Positions 1-8,300 of a stretch of 64,000 nucleotides of DNA are shown here, piece after piece (position 1 is the first letter of the stretch; each line of letters begins with the position of its first letter). This DNA is from Hymenobacter swuensis DY53. Lineage in GTDB: Bacteria; Bacteroidota; Bacteroidia; Cytophagales; Hymenobacteraceae. The notes beneath the pieces are model-generated. The model ran no database searches, was not told the DNA's origin, and worked only from the letters and a program-made list of their open reading frames with translations. Location of the stretch: positions 3,494,501 to 3,558,500 of the forward strand of contig NZ_CP007145.1 in assembly GCF_000576555.1 (NCBI RefSeq), given 5' to 3'. Both the position numbers and the translations under genes were made by a program.

Positions 1-147
1 CTGGCTGAGCTGCGCCTGCTGCAGGATGTTCGCCTGTTCGGGGCCCTGGCCGTGGCGCTGGTACTACTGGGCATGGGCATCGGGTTTCTCAGCTCCTGGC
101 GCGCCGTACGCAAGTACCTGAGCATGTCGCTGGACGAATTGTATTGA
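1..147 (+). CDS. ftsX: Cell division protein FtsX, C-terminal end (partial)
   Basis: Open reading frame entering from the left edge; only the last 48 codons are present. The fragment has one hydrophobic segment (about residues 12-31 of the fragment, LFGALAVALVLLGMGIGFL) followed by a basic stretch and the ending KYLSMSLDELY. This resembles the last membrane helix and short cytoplasmic tail of FtsX, the ABC-permease-like partner of FtsE that controls cell wall hydrolases at the septum. The following order DUF3098-uppP-truB-ribF is the usual neighbourhood of ftsX in Bacteroidota and is the main support. The 5' part lies outside the window. Confidence 0.75.
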   Translation: MAELRLLQDVRLFGALAVALVLLGMGIGFLSSWRAVRKYLSMSLDELY

Positions 148-210
148 GCCCAAGCCCCCGTTGGTTGAATTTACGCGGTGCGTTGCCGCATCCCTCCTAC
201 CTTTGCCTGT

Positions 211-519
211 ATGGAACCGAACACTCCCCGCTTCGCCTTCGGGCCGCGTAACTACCGCCTGATGTTCATCGGGCTGGCCGTGCTGGCTGCCGGCTTCATC
301 ACCATGACGCTTGACTCCGAAGATTACGGCGAAGGGTTTCTGGGCATTACGCTCGGCCCGATTCTGCTGGCCGTAGGCTTTGTAATTGAGTTCTGGGCCA
401 TCATGACGCGCTCCGGCGCGGCGGCTCCCATTGCCCGTGACGCGGCTACCGTAACCACGGTTCCTTCGCAGCCCGCTCCGGCTACGCCCGTCATCACCAC
501 GCCTACTTACAAGCGGTAG
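211..519 (+). CDS. DUF3098 family small membrane protein
   Basis: A 102-residue protein with two predicted membrane helices (about residues 15-34 and 45-67) and a Pro/Thr/Ala-rich C-terminal tail of about 30 residues that varies in this family. The pattern FAFGPRNYRLMFIGL followed by DSEDYGEGFLGITLGPI fits DUF3098, a family I know from Bacteroidota next to ftsX and uppP. I chose the ATG at 211; an in-frame GTG at 178 would add an unlikely RCRIPPTFAC leader. No biochemical role is established; the fixed position between ftsX and uppP suggests a link to envelope growth (inference). Confidence 0.8.
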   Translation: MEPNTPRFAFGPRNYRLMFIGLAVLAAGFITMTLDSEDYGEGFLGITLGPILLAVGFVIEFWAIMTRSGAAAPIARDAATVTTVPSQPAPATPVITTPTYKR

Positions 520-540
520 GCATTTCTGATTTCTGTTTTT

Positions 541-620
541 TCGCGGCCATCCTGAGCGGAACGAGGTTTCAGCCACTTACGGCCGATACTCCGTTCTGCT
601 CAGGATGCTGGCTGTTTTTT
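541..620. repeat. Intergenic inverted repeat with terminator-like T-run
   Basis: Left arm CATCCTGAGCGGAACGAGG (from 548) and right arm CTCCGTTCTGCTCAGGATG (about 588-606) are near-perfect reverse complements around a roughly 20-base loop, followed by TTTTTT at 615-620. The sequence could terminate the DUF3098 transcript before uppP. The CATCCTGAGC core belongs to the same loose family as the palindromes at 7425, 8215 and 20344. Confidence 0.7.
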
Positions 621-640
621 AGTACCCTACTTCCCTGCTT

Positions 641-1429
641 ATGTCGTACTGGCACGCCTTTTTACTGGCTATTGTCGAAGGTCTGACCGAATTTCTACCG
701 GTTTCCAGCACCGGCCACATGATTATCGTGGCCAACCTGCTGGGCATTGGGCAATTGCCGTTTACTGACACGTTTATCACCTCCATTCAGTTCGGGGCCA
801 TTCTATCAGTGGTGGTACTTTATTGGCGGCGGTTCCTGCAGAGCTTCGATTTTTACCTGAAGCTGGCGGCGGCCTTTATTCCGTTCGGGATTCTGGGTTT
901 CCTGCTCAAGGATGTGATTGAAGCCCTGCTCAAAAACGTGGCCGTAGTAGCCTGGTCGCTTATGCTGGGCGGGGTGGTACTGGTGTTTATTGACAAGCTT
1001 TTTACCTCGGAACGCAAGCAGGTGACCACGCCTAGTTTCGCGCAGGCTGTCAAAATCGGACTGTTTCAATGCGTGGCCCTCATTCCGGGCGTATCCCGCT
1101 CGGCGGCTACCATCGTGGGCGGTTTGGCGCAGGGTTTTGACCGTCGCTCGGCCGCCGACTTCTCCTTCTTGCTGGCCGTGCCCACCATGGCCGTCATTAC
1201 GGCCTATCAGCTCTACAAAACGTTCAAGGTAGCCGCTCCCGGCACCGACGACATTAAGATTCTGCTGTTTGGTAACGTGGTGGCCTTCATTGTGGCCTTG
1301 CTGGCCGTGAAGTCGTTCGTGGATTTTGTGTCCCGTTTTGGCTTCCGCGCCTTCGGGCTGTACCGCATTGCGGTGGGCATGATCATCCTGATAATGCTGG
1401 CCCTGGGCATTCCACTGCAGATTATTTAG
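641..1429 (+). CDS. uppP: Undecaprenyl-diphosphatase UppP (BacA family)
   Basis: Predicted integral membrane phosphatase of 262 residues that converts undecaprenyl diphosphate to undecaprenyl phosphate, recycling the lipid carrier for peptidoglycan and other polymers and giving bacitracin tolerance. Both family signatures are visible: EGLTEFLPVSSTGH near residue 13 (catalytic glutamates and SSTGH) and PGVSRSAATIVGG near residue 150. Length and about seven to eight hydrophobic segments fit the family. It sits between DUF3098 and truB; strong hairpins on both sides (541-620 and 1458-1485) suggest it can be transcribed on its own. Confidence 0.96.
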   Translation: MSYWHAFLLAIVEGLTEFLPVSSTGHMIIVANLLGIGQLPFTDTFITSIQFGAILSVVVLYWRRFLQSFDFYLKLAAAFIPFGILGFLLKDVIEALLKNVAVVAWSLMLGGVVLVFIDKLFTSERKQVTTPSFAQAVKIGLFQCVALIPGVSRSAATIVGGLAQGFDRRSAADFSFLLAVPTMAVITAYQLYKTFKVAAPGTDDIKILLFGNVVAFIVALLAVKSFVDFVSRFGFRAFGLYRIAVGMIILIMLALGIPLQII

Positions 1430-1457
1430 GCCAGCCTGCCGGTTTGTTTTGCCAACT

Positions 1458-1485
1458 AAAAGAACGCGCCTCGGTGCGTTCTTTT
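1458..1485 (+). terminator. Rho-independent terminator after uppP
   Basis: AAAAGAACGC (1458-1467) pairs perfectly with GCGTTCTTTT (1476-1485) around an 8-base loop; the right arm supplies the T-run. It lies 29 bases after the uppP stop. Confidence 0.85.
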
Positions 1486-1518
1486 GGTTATATGCCGGCG
1501 TGAGACCCCACAACCACG

Positions 1519-1526
1519 TACTTTTG
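1519..1526 (+). promoter_or_regulatory. Possible -7 box (TACTTTTG) upstream of truB
   Basis: TACTTTTG matches the Bacteroidota -7 consensus TAnnTTTG exactly and lies 47 bases before the chosen truB ATG, just after the uppP terminator. I find no TTTG or TTG about 19 bases upstream, so only half of the expected promoter is present. Confidence 0.35.
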
Positions 1527-1573
1527 CTAAACTATGCCGCCCGCCATGCAGGCGTGGCGGCGGGCATTGCCTT

Positions 1574-2398
1574 ATGGAACACGCTGATTTGACTCCGGCT
1601 CCGGCCCCCGCCTTCGATTTTGAAGCCGGTGAAGTATTATTGGTAGATAAACCGCTCACCTGGTCGTCGTTTGACGTGGTGCGCAAGGTAAAGAACACCT
1701 TACGTATCAAAAAAATCGGCCATGCCGGTACCCTTGATCCGCTGGCGACCGGCCTACTCATTCTCTGTACCGGCAAGAAAACCAAGGAAATCGACCAGAT
1801 CCAAGCCCAGGAAAAGGAATACACCGGCACCTTCCGCCTCGGCCAGACGACGGCCAGTTTCGACCTGGAAACGCCTGTGGATGCGGAGCTACCGTACGCG
1901 CATCTTACCGAAGAAGAAATTCGGGCGGCTACGGCGCAGTTTCTGGGTTTGATTACACAGACGCCCCCGCTGTTTTCGGCGGTGAAGGTGAACGGCGAGC
2001 GGGCCTACGAAGTGGCCCGCCGTGGGGGTGAAGCCGAAATCAAGAGCAAGCAGATTACTATCCGGGAGTTCGAGCTGACCCGTATTGCCCTACCGGAAGT
2101 AGATTTCCGCGTGAGTTGCACCAAGGGCACTTACATCCGTAGTCTGGCCCGCGACTTTGGCGCGGCCCTGGGCTGCGGGGCGCACCTCACCAAACTAGTG
2201 CGCACCCGCATTGGTGAATACCAACTGGCCGATGCGCTGACGATGCAGGCAGTGGAAGCGCTACGCCCGCCCCGCCCTGAGGGGGAAGCCGAGCAACCCC
2301 GCCGTCAGCGCCGGGAACGGCTGCCTGAGCGCCGCGCCGGCCTGGAGTATTTCAACGCCACGCACGCTACCTCTGAGTCACCCGCTTCCGAAGCCTAG
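1574..2398 (+). CDS. truB: tRNA pseudouridine(55) synthase TruB
   Basis: Makes pseudouridine 55 in the T-loop of tRNAs. The 274-residue protein has the TruB signature HAGTLDPLATG with catalytic Asp55, the KPLTWSSFDVV element (residues 26-36) and the YEVARRGGE and KGTYIRSLARDFG motifs. I chose the ATG at 1574 because the upstream in-frame extension to 1484 is Arg/Pro/Cys-rich, unlike TruB, and overlaps the preceding terminator. The C-terminal 35 residues are Arg/Glu-rich and probably disordered. ribF follows after 50 bases. Confidence 0.95.
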   Translation: MEHADLTPAPAPAFDFEAGEVLLVDKPLTWSSFDVVRKVKNTLRIKKIGHAGTLDPLATGLLILCTGKKTKEIDQIQAQEKEYTGTFRLGQTTASFDLETPVDAELPYAHLTEEEIRAATAQFLGLITQTPPLFSAVKVNGERAYEVARRGGEAEIKSKQITIREFELTRIALPEVDFRVSCTKGTYIRSLARDFGAALGCGAHLTKLVRTRIGEYQLADALTMQAVEALRPPRPEGEAEQPRRQRRERLPERRAGLEYFNATHATSESPASEA

Positions 2399-2448
2399 CC
2401 GGCTTTTCGGTTCGCCTCCTCCTTTCGTTGTTTCGTTTCCCTTTTCCT

Positions 2449-3396
2449 ATGCACGTCATCCACGACCCGGCGCAGTTTCCTCACCTTGGTAATGCAGTGG
2501 TAACCAGTGGCACGTTTGATGGCGTACATATCGGCCACCAGCAGATTCTGCGGCGGCTGCGGGAAGCCGCCCGTCAGAGCCACGGCCCGGCCGTCGTCAT
2601 TACCTACTGGCCCCATCCGCGCCTGGTGCTGGCCCCTCCTCCTACCCACCCCGAGCCCCAGGACCTTTACCTGCTCAATACGCTGGAAGAACGTGCCGCC
2701 AAGCTGGCCGAATTTGGGGTGGATTACTTACTGATTGTGCCCTTCACCCGCGAGTTTGCGGCGTGGTCGTCGGAGGAATTTATCCAGCAGATTCTGCTGC
2801 AGACGGTGGGCACCAGCAAGCTGGTAATTGGCTATGACCACCGTTTTGGCCGCAACCGGGAAGGCGGTTTCGAGTACCTGAGCCAGCATTCGGGCCGCTA
2901 CGGTATGACCGTAGAGGAAATTCCGCGCGAAGATGTGGACGCCGTGGGCGTGAGCAGCACCCGCATCCGCCGGGCCCTCGATGCTGGTGACGTAGCCACC
3001 GCCAACCGCTACTTGGGCTATGCCTACCCCCTCACCGGCACTGTGGTAAAGGGCCAGCAGCTGGGCCGCACCATTGGGTGGCCAACGGCCAATGTGGTAT
3101 GTTCGGAGCCGTTGAAGCTGGTGCCGGCCCGGGGCGTGTACGCCGTACGGGCTACCACTGCTACCGGCGAAACCTGGCCAGCCATGCTCAACATTGGAGT
3201 GCGCCCCACCGTGGGCGGCAGTCTGGCCCAGACGACGGAAGCGCACCTGTTGGGCTTTGAAGGCGACCTGTACGACCAGAATCTGACCATCGAATTCGTG
3301 GCCCGACTGCGCGATGAGCAGAAGTTTGCCGGCCTGGATGAGCTAAAAGCCCAGTTGACCCTGGATGCCCAGGACGCGGGCAATGCGTTGCGGTAA
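2449..3396 (+). CDS. ribF: Bifunctional riboflavin kinase/FAD synthetase RibF
   Basis: Converts riboflavin to FMN and then FAD in the cytoplasm. The 315-residue protein has the two expected domains: an N-terminal adenylyltransferase with SGTFDGVHIGHQQIL (about residues 20-34) and the ISSTRIR-like element VSSTRIRRAL, and a C-terminal riboflavin kinase domain with GRTIGWPTANV and NIGVRPTVGG. The ATG at 2449 gives a normal N-terminus (MHVIHDPAQFP); the in-frame start seven codons upstream lies in a pyrimidine-rich leader and is less likely. Last gene of the ftsX-ribF block. Confidence 0.95.
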   Translation: MHVIHDPAQFPHLGNAVVTSGTFDGVHIGHQQILRRLREAARQSHGPAVVITYWPHPRLVLAPPPTHPEPQDLYLLNTLEERAAKLAEFGVDYLLIVPFTREFAAWSSEEFIQQILLQTVGTSKLVIGYDHRFGRNREGGFEYLSQHSGRYGMTVEEIPREDVDAVGVSSTRIRRALDAGDVATANRYLGYAYPLTGTVVKGQQLGRTIGWPTANVVCSEPLKLVPARGVYAVRATTATGETWPAMLNIGVRPTVGGSLAQTTEAHLLGFEGDLYDQNLTIEFVARLRDEQKFAGLDELKAQLTLDAQDAGNALR

Positions 3397-3512
3397 ACTT
3401 TTTCCAAGTCCGGAAAACGCCCACACTATCTACGGCTTATCTATCGGCTTGTGTTATATATCTTTAGCATAACTGACTGATTTCTGCTGGTTACCCTATT
3501 CCCTCCTACCCT

Positions 3513-4946
3513 ATGAAAAGAACGTGTACTATCTTTTTCGTCCTGCTTTGCGTGGCGTTTTTTCCTTCTGCGGTGCTCAGCCAGGTAATCTGGACGCACC
3601 AGTATGAATTACCCACCAATGATAGGTTCGGGGCTTCGGCTCAGCTGCGTGATGGTGGATTTTTGCTGAGCGGCACCAACTTTCCGGTTCTGGGCGGGCA
3701 GTATCCGCGCACGCCTACTATCCTGCTGGTACGCACCGATACGCAGGGCGACACGCTCTGGACCCGGAAGCAGCGCATCCGCAAGTATGCCGATGTGCGC
3801 TCCACTTTCTTATGTGAGAATACCACGGGCCATGTGCTGATGGGCGGCTATACGGTTGCTACCACGACTTACCCCAACCTGGATTACAATTCTTTCCTGA
3901 CCCTGTTCACCCCAACCGGTGACACGCTCTGGACCAAGGAGCTACCACTTTCCTACACCAACACTTACAAAGGCATCACCCTCGGTCCCGACGGCAATTT
4001 TGTAATTGCAGCCAATGTGCAGGGACATCCGCAGCTTCAGAGCCTGGGTGTGAACGGGCAGGTTGTGTGGCAGACGACGCTGGACTTCAGCGCGACGGAA
4101 GCCGGCAGGCTAACGGCCATGACGCCCGTTCCGAATGGCTACCTGGTGGTACTGCAGGCGGCCGATAACAGCAAGAAGTTTGTGTACGTGAGCCACAGTG
4201 GCGTACGCGGAGCGGAATATCTCAACGCGAACAGCCTCGATGAGCTGGCTCCCAACCGGCTGGTTGCGGTGGAGGACGGCAACATTGCAGTTGTACAGGG
4301 TACTACCGTACGGAAGTTTTCGCCGGACTTTACGCTGCTGTGGTCAGCCACTACGCCTTCCAATCAGCTTTCTACTATAGGAATGGCTATTGTGCGTAAT
4401 ACCAGCGGGCAGTACGTAGTAACGGGCAATGCGTCTTCTTCCTCCCACAATGTTTCCCTGGTGGCGTCTACGTACTCCGCTCAGGGGCAGTATCTGAGCA
4501 CCAGAACCTTTTATTCGACCCTGAATCTGGGCACTAACAACCTGTTGGGAAACCTGCACATTGACCGGGCCACGGGCGAATACGTGGTAGCTGGCAGCGG
4601 CAACATATCGAACGGCACGTCATCTTCTATCGACTACTTCCTGACCAAAGTAACCGGCGCGCCGGTTCTAGCTTCATTAGCTGCCGCCCGCCGCCCTGTG
4701 GCCGACGCCTATCCGAACCCGGTGACCAGTACCCGACAGCTGACGGTAGTTGCACCCGGCCCGCTTAGCGGGCAGTTGTTGCTCATCAATCCGCAGGGCC
4801 AAGTGGTACGGCAATGGCCGATTGGAGCAGCCAGCCCCGGAAACCGCTATACTCTTTCACTGGCCGGATTGCCAGCCGGGTTGTACTTCCTACGGCTGAC
4901 AGACGCTTCGCAGCAAAGCAGCACGGTGAAGATTGTGGTACCCTAG
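3513..4946 (+). CDS. Secreted T9SS cargo protein, beta-propeller-like (paralog A)
   Basis: A 477-residue protein with a signal peptide (residues 1-23, cleavage after VLS) and a T9SS type A sorting domain in the last 85 residues (ADAYPNPV, then LPAGLYFLRLTD and terminal VKIVVP). The body repeats patterns such as DGGFLLSGT, GDTLWTRKQRIR, GHVLMGGYTV and GNFVIAANVQGHP, which resemble repeated blades of PQQ/kelch-like propellers; this fold is inference. It is clearly paralogous to the gene at 5232: both share WTRKQRIR, LCE(D)NTGHVL, NVQGHP, VFVSDTGVRGAE-like stretches in the same order. No substrate or catalytic residues can be named. Confidence 0.85.
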   Translation: MKRTCTIFFVLLCVAFFPSAVLSQVIWTHQYELPTNDRFGASAQLRDGGFLLSGTNFPVLGGQYPRTPTILLVRTDTQGDTLWTRKQRIRKYADVRSTFLCENTTGHVLMGGYTVATTTYPNLDYNSFLTLFTPTGDTLWTKELPLSYTNTYKGITLGPDGNFVIAANVQGHPQLQSLGVNGQVVWQTTLDFSATEAGRLTAMTPVPNGYLVVLQAADNSKKFVYVSHSGVRGAEYLNANSLDELAPNRLVAVEDGNIAVVQGTTVRKFSPDFTLLWSATTPSNQLSTIGMAIVRNTSGQYVVTGNASSSSHNVSLVASTYSAQGQYLSTRTFYSTLNLGTNNLLGNLHIDRATGEYVVAGSGNISNGTSSSIDYFLTKVTGAPVLASLAAARRPVADAYPNPVTSTRQLTVVAPGPLSGQLLLINPQGQVVRQWPIGAASPGNRYTLSLAGLPAGLYFLRLTDASQQSSTVKIVVP

Positions 4947-5043
4947 CCACCCGGACTGACTGTTACGCACCAGGGAGGTCTATCAGCTACTTAAAGACTG
5001 GTTTTCTGGCTTGACGGAACCGGTTAGTTCTGCACATACGCCA

Positions 5044-5115
5044 GGCCGGAAAGTACGGCAATGGCCCTATTCGGTCGGTCATGGCCCTTATACGTTGTCT
5101 GATTTACCGGCCAAG
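5044..5115 (+). pseudogene. Remnant of a T9SS sorting domain
   Basis: The gap between the two paralogs translates here, in one frame, to a stretch containing GRKVRQWPYSVGHG followed by PYTLSDLPAK. This aligns with the sorting domain of the upstream gene (GQVVRQWPIGAASPG, RYTLSLAGLPAG). At DNA level GTACGGCAATGGCC is shared exactly with the upstream gene (about 4807-4820). There is no YPNP, body or signal peptide, so it looks like the leftover of a lost tandem copy, or of an unequal duplication. No product is expected. Confidence 0.5.
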
Positions 5116-5231
5116 CGTGCAGATTCCATGGCAAAACCAGCGTACCAGCCGCGTTGGATTAGTTGCCGCAGCAGTCAGACGAGGACCTACATCAGAGAAA
5201 ACCACACAATAGTAACCGGATCCATTTGCCG

Positions 5232-6653
5232 ATGAAACAGCTATATGCTTCCATTTTTGCTGTTTTTCTGCTTCTGAGCGGAGCTTTATCAGCTGCTGCA
5301 CAGGCTATCTGGAGCAACCGGTATGGTACCAGTTCGGTTGATGTACTGAAGACAATGCAACCGATGCGGGCCGGCGGTTACCTCCTCAGCGGAATTCAGG
5401 GCAACTCGTTCGGAGGGCCAGCCTTCTTTTTAGTGCGTACTACGGCCACGGGGGATACTATCTGGACGAGAAAGCAGCGTATCCGGCAGTTCACCCGCGT
5501 GGCAGCTACTGATTTGCTCTGTGAAGACAATACCGGACATGTACTGCTCATCGGGAGCGGGCAAGCGCCGGCCCCCGGTGGCACAGTGTTGCTGCTGCTT
5601 AACCAGGCCACCGGCGACACGCTCTGGACCAAAACCATAACCGGTCCTGCGGCGCCTGATTTCGTAGACCTAGTGTGGAGCCCCGCCCAGGATTTTGTGC
5701 TGACTGCCAATGTGCAGGGACACCCCTATCTGCTGCGCATTTCATCCAGTGGGCAGATTACGCAACAAGTCCTGCTCGATTACAGCCCTACTCAGACTGG
5801 GGGCATTAGTAGGCTGGCACGCGGCACCAACGGCTACTGGGTGATGCTAAGCCCTACGATAACCAACAGTTCTACCACTCCGAAAGCAGTGTTCGTGAGT
5901 GACACTGGCGTGCGCGGCGCTGAACATGCTACGGCCCTCACCCTGTATTACAACGCGTTATCACCGGGCAGAGGCATCTATAGCTTTGTACCGGTAGAGG
6001 GCGGCAATTTTTTGGTGGTAACATCCGGTTCTGTCACCAAACTCTCCCCTACGTTCACCACGCTCTGGTCGCAGGGCAGCAGTACCTACAGTATATCGGG
6101 GGCACTGGGGTTCCTGCAGGCACAGCGCAGCACGAGCGGCAATTACGTAGTGGCCGGAATTAGCCGGGCGTCGCACACCATGAGCGTTGCCACCTTTAGC
6201 TTCGATCCGCAGGGCGCGTACATAGGTTCCAAAGCTTGTTTCGGCGGCCTGGACTATGGCAGCGACCAGAACGCCTGTTTGCAGATTGACCCTGTTACCG
6301 GCCATTTCGTAGTAGGGGCCAGCTTAGGAGCAGACTATCACCTTATGGCCCTGGCCGGCGACCCGGTACTAGCGGCCACTCCACCAGCCAGATCAGCCGA
6401 GGGGCATCTATACCCAAATCCCTTGAGCGAGCAGGAACTGTTGACGGTAGCCGTGCCGGTGCCTCTGGCTGGGCTGATTACCCTCACCGATGCCCAGGGC
6501 CGGGTACTGCGCACTTGGAACGCTACGCTGGTTGCTAAACCCACCAACTCCTCATTCCAGGTATCGTTGCAGGGGTTGGCGGCAGGTATGTACTATCTCT
6601 GCTTGGAGGATGCCATAAAAAGCCAGCAGATACTGTGCGTGGAGAAGCGGTAG
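5232..6653 (+). CDS. Secreted T9SS cargo protein, beta-propeller-like (paralog B)
   Basis: A 473-residue protein with signal peptide (residues 1-22, ending SAAAQ) and a C-terminal T9SS sorting domain (GHLYPNPLSEQEL, then LAAGMYYLCLED). The central region is a diverged duplicate of the protein encoded at 3513, sharing WTRKQRIR, DNTGHVL, GDTLWTK, NVQGHPYL and FVSDTGVRGAEH. I chose the ATG at 5232, which starts a canonical signal peptide; upstream in-frame codons are Gln/His-rich. Function unknown; surface-anchored or released structural or binding role is a guess from architecture. Confidence 0.85.
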   Translation: MKQLYASIFAVFLLLSGALSAAAQAIWSNRYGTSSVDVLKTMQPMRAGGYLLSGIQGNSFGGPAFFLVRTTATGDTIWTRKQRIRQFTRVAATDLLCEDNTGHVLLIGSGQAPAPGGTVLLLLNQATGDTLWTKTITGPAAPDFVDLVWSPAQDFVLTANVQGHPYLLRISSSGQITQQVLLDYSPTQTGGISRLARGTNGYWVMLSPTITNSSTTPKAVFVSDTGVRGAEHATALTLYYNALSPGRGIYSFVPVEGGNFLVVTSGSVTKLSPTFTTLWSQGSSTYSISGALGFLQAQRSTSGNYVVAGISRASHTMSVATFSFDPQGAYIGSKACFGGLDYGSDQNACLQIDPVTGHFVVGASLGADYHLMALAGDPVLAATPPARSAEGHLYPNPLSEQELLTVAVPVPLAGLITLTDAQGRVLRTWNATLVAKPTNSSFQVSLQGLAAGMYYLCLEDAIKSQQILCVEKR

Positions 6654-6720
6654 ACCCGCGTATAGGGCCGTTTCAGCAGCCAATTGATAACTTGCCGGCC
6701 CAAATACCCACCCATTCCCC

Positions 6721-7416
6721 ATGATCAACAAAGTAGTAAGTGGCCCTCAGGAAGCCCTGCTGGGCCTCACCGACGGCATGACGCTCATGCTGGGCGGCTT
6801 CGGCCTGTGCGGCATCCCGGAAAACTCCATTGAGGAGATTTTGCGCCTGGGCGTGAAGAATCTCACCTGCATCAGCAACAACGCTGGCGTCGATGACTTC
6901 GGCATCGGGCGGTTGCTGCAGACTAAGCAGGTGAGCAAGATGATTTCCAGCTACGTGGGCGAAAACGCCGAGTTTGAGCGGCAGTTGCTGTCGGGTGAGC
7001 TGGAAGTGGAGCTGATTCCGCAGGGCACGCTGGCCGAGCGGTGCCGGGCCGGTGGCGCGGGCATTCCGGCCTTCTACACGCCGGCCGGCTACGGTACGGA
7101 GGTAGGTGAAGGCAAGGAAAGCCGGGAGTTCAATGGCAAGATGTACCTGCTGGAAACCGCTCTGCACGCCGATTTTGCCTTCGTGAAAGCCTGGAAGGGC
7201 GACACGGCCGGCAACCTCATCTTCAAGGGCACTGCCCGTAACTTCAACCCGATGATGGCCACGGCCGGCAAAATCACAGTAGCGGAAGTGGAGGAGCTGG
7301 TACCGGCCGGCGAGCTGGACCCCAACCAGATCCACACGCCTGGCATCTTCGTGCAGCGCATTTTCGAGGGTAAAAACTACGAGAAGCGCATTGAGCAACG
7401 GACGGTGCGCTCCTAA
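6721..7416 (+). CDS. scoA: 3-oxoacid CoA-transferase subunit A
   Basis: Subunit A of a succinyl-CoA:3-ketoacid CoA-transferase, which moves CoA from succinyl-CoA to acetoacetate (ketone body or fatty acid use). The 231-residue length and motifs [13 protein letters not shown] (residues 23-35), [39 protein letters not shown] and [15 protein letters not shown] are typical of the SCOT alpha subunit. It is followed by subunit B in the same direction, with a palindromic element in the 121-base spacer. Other acyl specificities cannot be excluded from sequence alone. Confidence 0.93.
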   Translation: MINKVVSGPQEALLGLTDGMTLMLGGFGLCGIPENSIEEILRLGVKNLTCISNNAGVDDFGIGRLLQTKQVSKMISSYVGENAEFERQLLSGELEVELIPQGTLAERCRAGGAGIPAFYTPAGYGTEVGEGKESREFNGKMYLLETALHADFAFVKAWKGDTAGNLIFKGTARNFNPMMATAGKITVAEVEELVPAGELDPNQIHTPGIFVQRIFEGKNYEKRIEQRTVRS

Positions 7417-7424
7417 AATCAGCA

Positions 7425-7519
7425 CGTCATTCCGAGCTTGCCGAGGAATCTCGCGTGCTGATGTTGCGATACTATTCATCCGGCAGCACGCGTCATTCCT
7501 CGGCGAGCTAGGAATGACG
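7425..7519. repeat. Palindromic intergenic element between CoA-transferase subunits
   Basis: Two arms of about 36 bases (7425-7460 and 7484-7519) are near-perfect reverse complements: the left starts CGTCATTCCGAGCTTGCCGA and the right ends with AGCTAGGAATGACG. The loop is about 23 bases. There is no T-run after it, so read-through to subunit B is likely. It shares the TCATTC(C/G)GAG start with the elements at 8215 and 20344. Confidence 0.8.
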
Positions 7520-7537
7520 CCCCCCTAAAAACCCACT

Positions 7538-8197
7538 ATGGCACTCGACAAACACGGCATTGCGAAACGCATTGCGCAGGAAGTACAGAACAACTCCTAC
7601 GTTAACCTCGGTATTGGCATCCCGACGCTGGTGGCCAACTACATTCCTGAAGGTATCAACGTGGAGCTGCAGAGCGAAAACGGCCTGCTGGGCATGGGCC
7701 CCTTCCCCACCGAAGACCAGGTAGACCCTGACCTCATCAACGCCGGCAAGCAGACCGTCACGACCTTGCCCGGCTCCAGCATTTTCAGCTCTGCCGACTC
7801 GTTTGGCATGATCCGGGGCGAACATGTGGACCTGACAATTCTGGGGGCCATGGAGGTTTCCGAAAACGGGGACATTGCCAACTGGAAGATTCCGGGCAAG
7901 ATGGTAAAGGGTATGGGCGGCGCCATGGACCTAGTGGCTTCGGCCAAGAACATCATCGTGGCTATGCAGCACGTTGCCCGTGACGGTAGCAGCAAGCTGC
8001 TGCCAGCCTGCACGCTGCCCATTACCGGCCTGCGCTGCGTGAAGAAAATCGTGACCGAGCTGGCTGTGCTGGAGGTAACGCCCGATGGCTTCGTTTTGCG
8101 TGAGCGGGCTCCCGGCGTAACGGTAGAGCAAATAAAAGCCGCTACGGCGGGCAAGCTGGTTATTCCGGCCGAGGTACCGGAAATGACGGGCGTTTAG
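7538..8197 (+). CDS. scoB: 3-oxoacid CoA-transferase subunit B
   Basis: Catalytic beta subunit of the CoA-transferase encoded with the gene at 6721. The family SENG motif is present ([11 protein letters not shown]) with Glu47 as the expected residue that forms the glutamyl-CoA thioester. Other typical stretches are [15 protein letters not shown] and [18 protein letters not shown]. Length of 219 residues is normal. The spacing and shared direction suggest one transcript with subunit A despite the intervening palindrome; a strong hairpin with T-run follows at 8215. Confidence 0.94.
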   Translation: MALDKHGIAKRIAQEVQNNSYVNLGIGIPTLVANYIPEGINVELQSENGLLGMGPFPTEDQVDPDLINAGKQTVTTLPGSSIFSSADSFGMIRGEHVDLTILGAMEVSENGDIANWKIPGKMVKGMGGAMDLVASAKNIIVAMQHVARDGSSKLLPACTLPITGLRCVKKIVTELAVLEVTPDGFVLRERAPGVTVEQIKAATAGKLVIPAEVPEMTGV

Positions 8198-8214
8198 TTT
8201 GCGCAATAGCGTAA

Positions 8215-8300
8215 CGTGTCATTCGGAGTGGGGCGAAGAATCTGAGGTGAGTTAATAACCCGGATTCTTCGCCCCACTCTGAATGACACGTTTTTATTTT
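8215..8300. repeat. Palindromic element acting as likely terminator
   Basis: CGTGTCATTC (8215-8224) pairs with GAATGACACG (8281-8290), and inside it GAGTGGGGCGAAGAATC pairs with GATTCTTCGCCCCACTC. The right arm is followed by TTTTTATTTT (8291-8300), so it would terminate the scoAB transcript; it also lies at the end of the convergent gene at 8294. It is a member of the TCATTCGGAG palindrome family. Confidence 0.8.

Noticed and set aside
5011..5235. 74-codon ORF between the two T9SS paralogs
   Set aside because: It overlaps the start of the downstream gene and resembles a degraded sorting domain without signal peptide; treated as a remnant.
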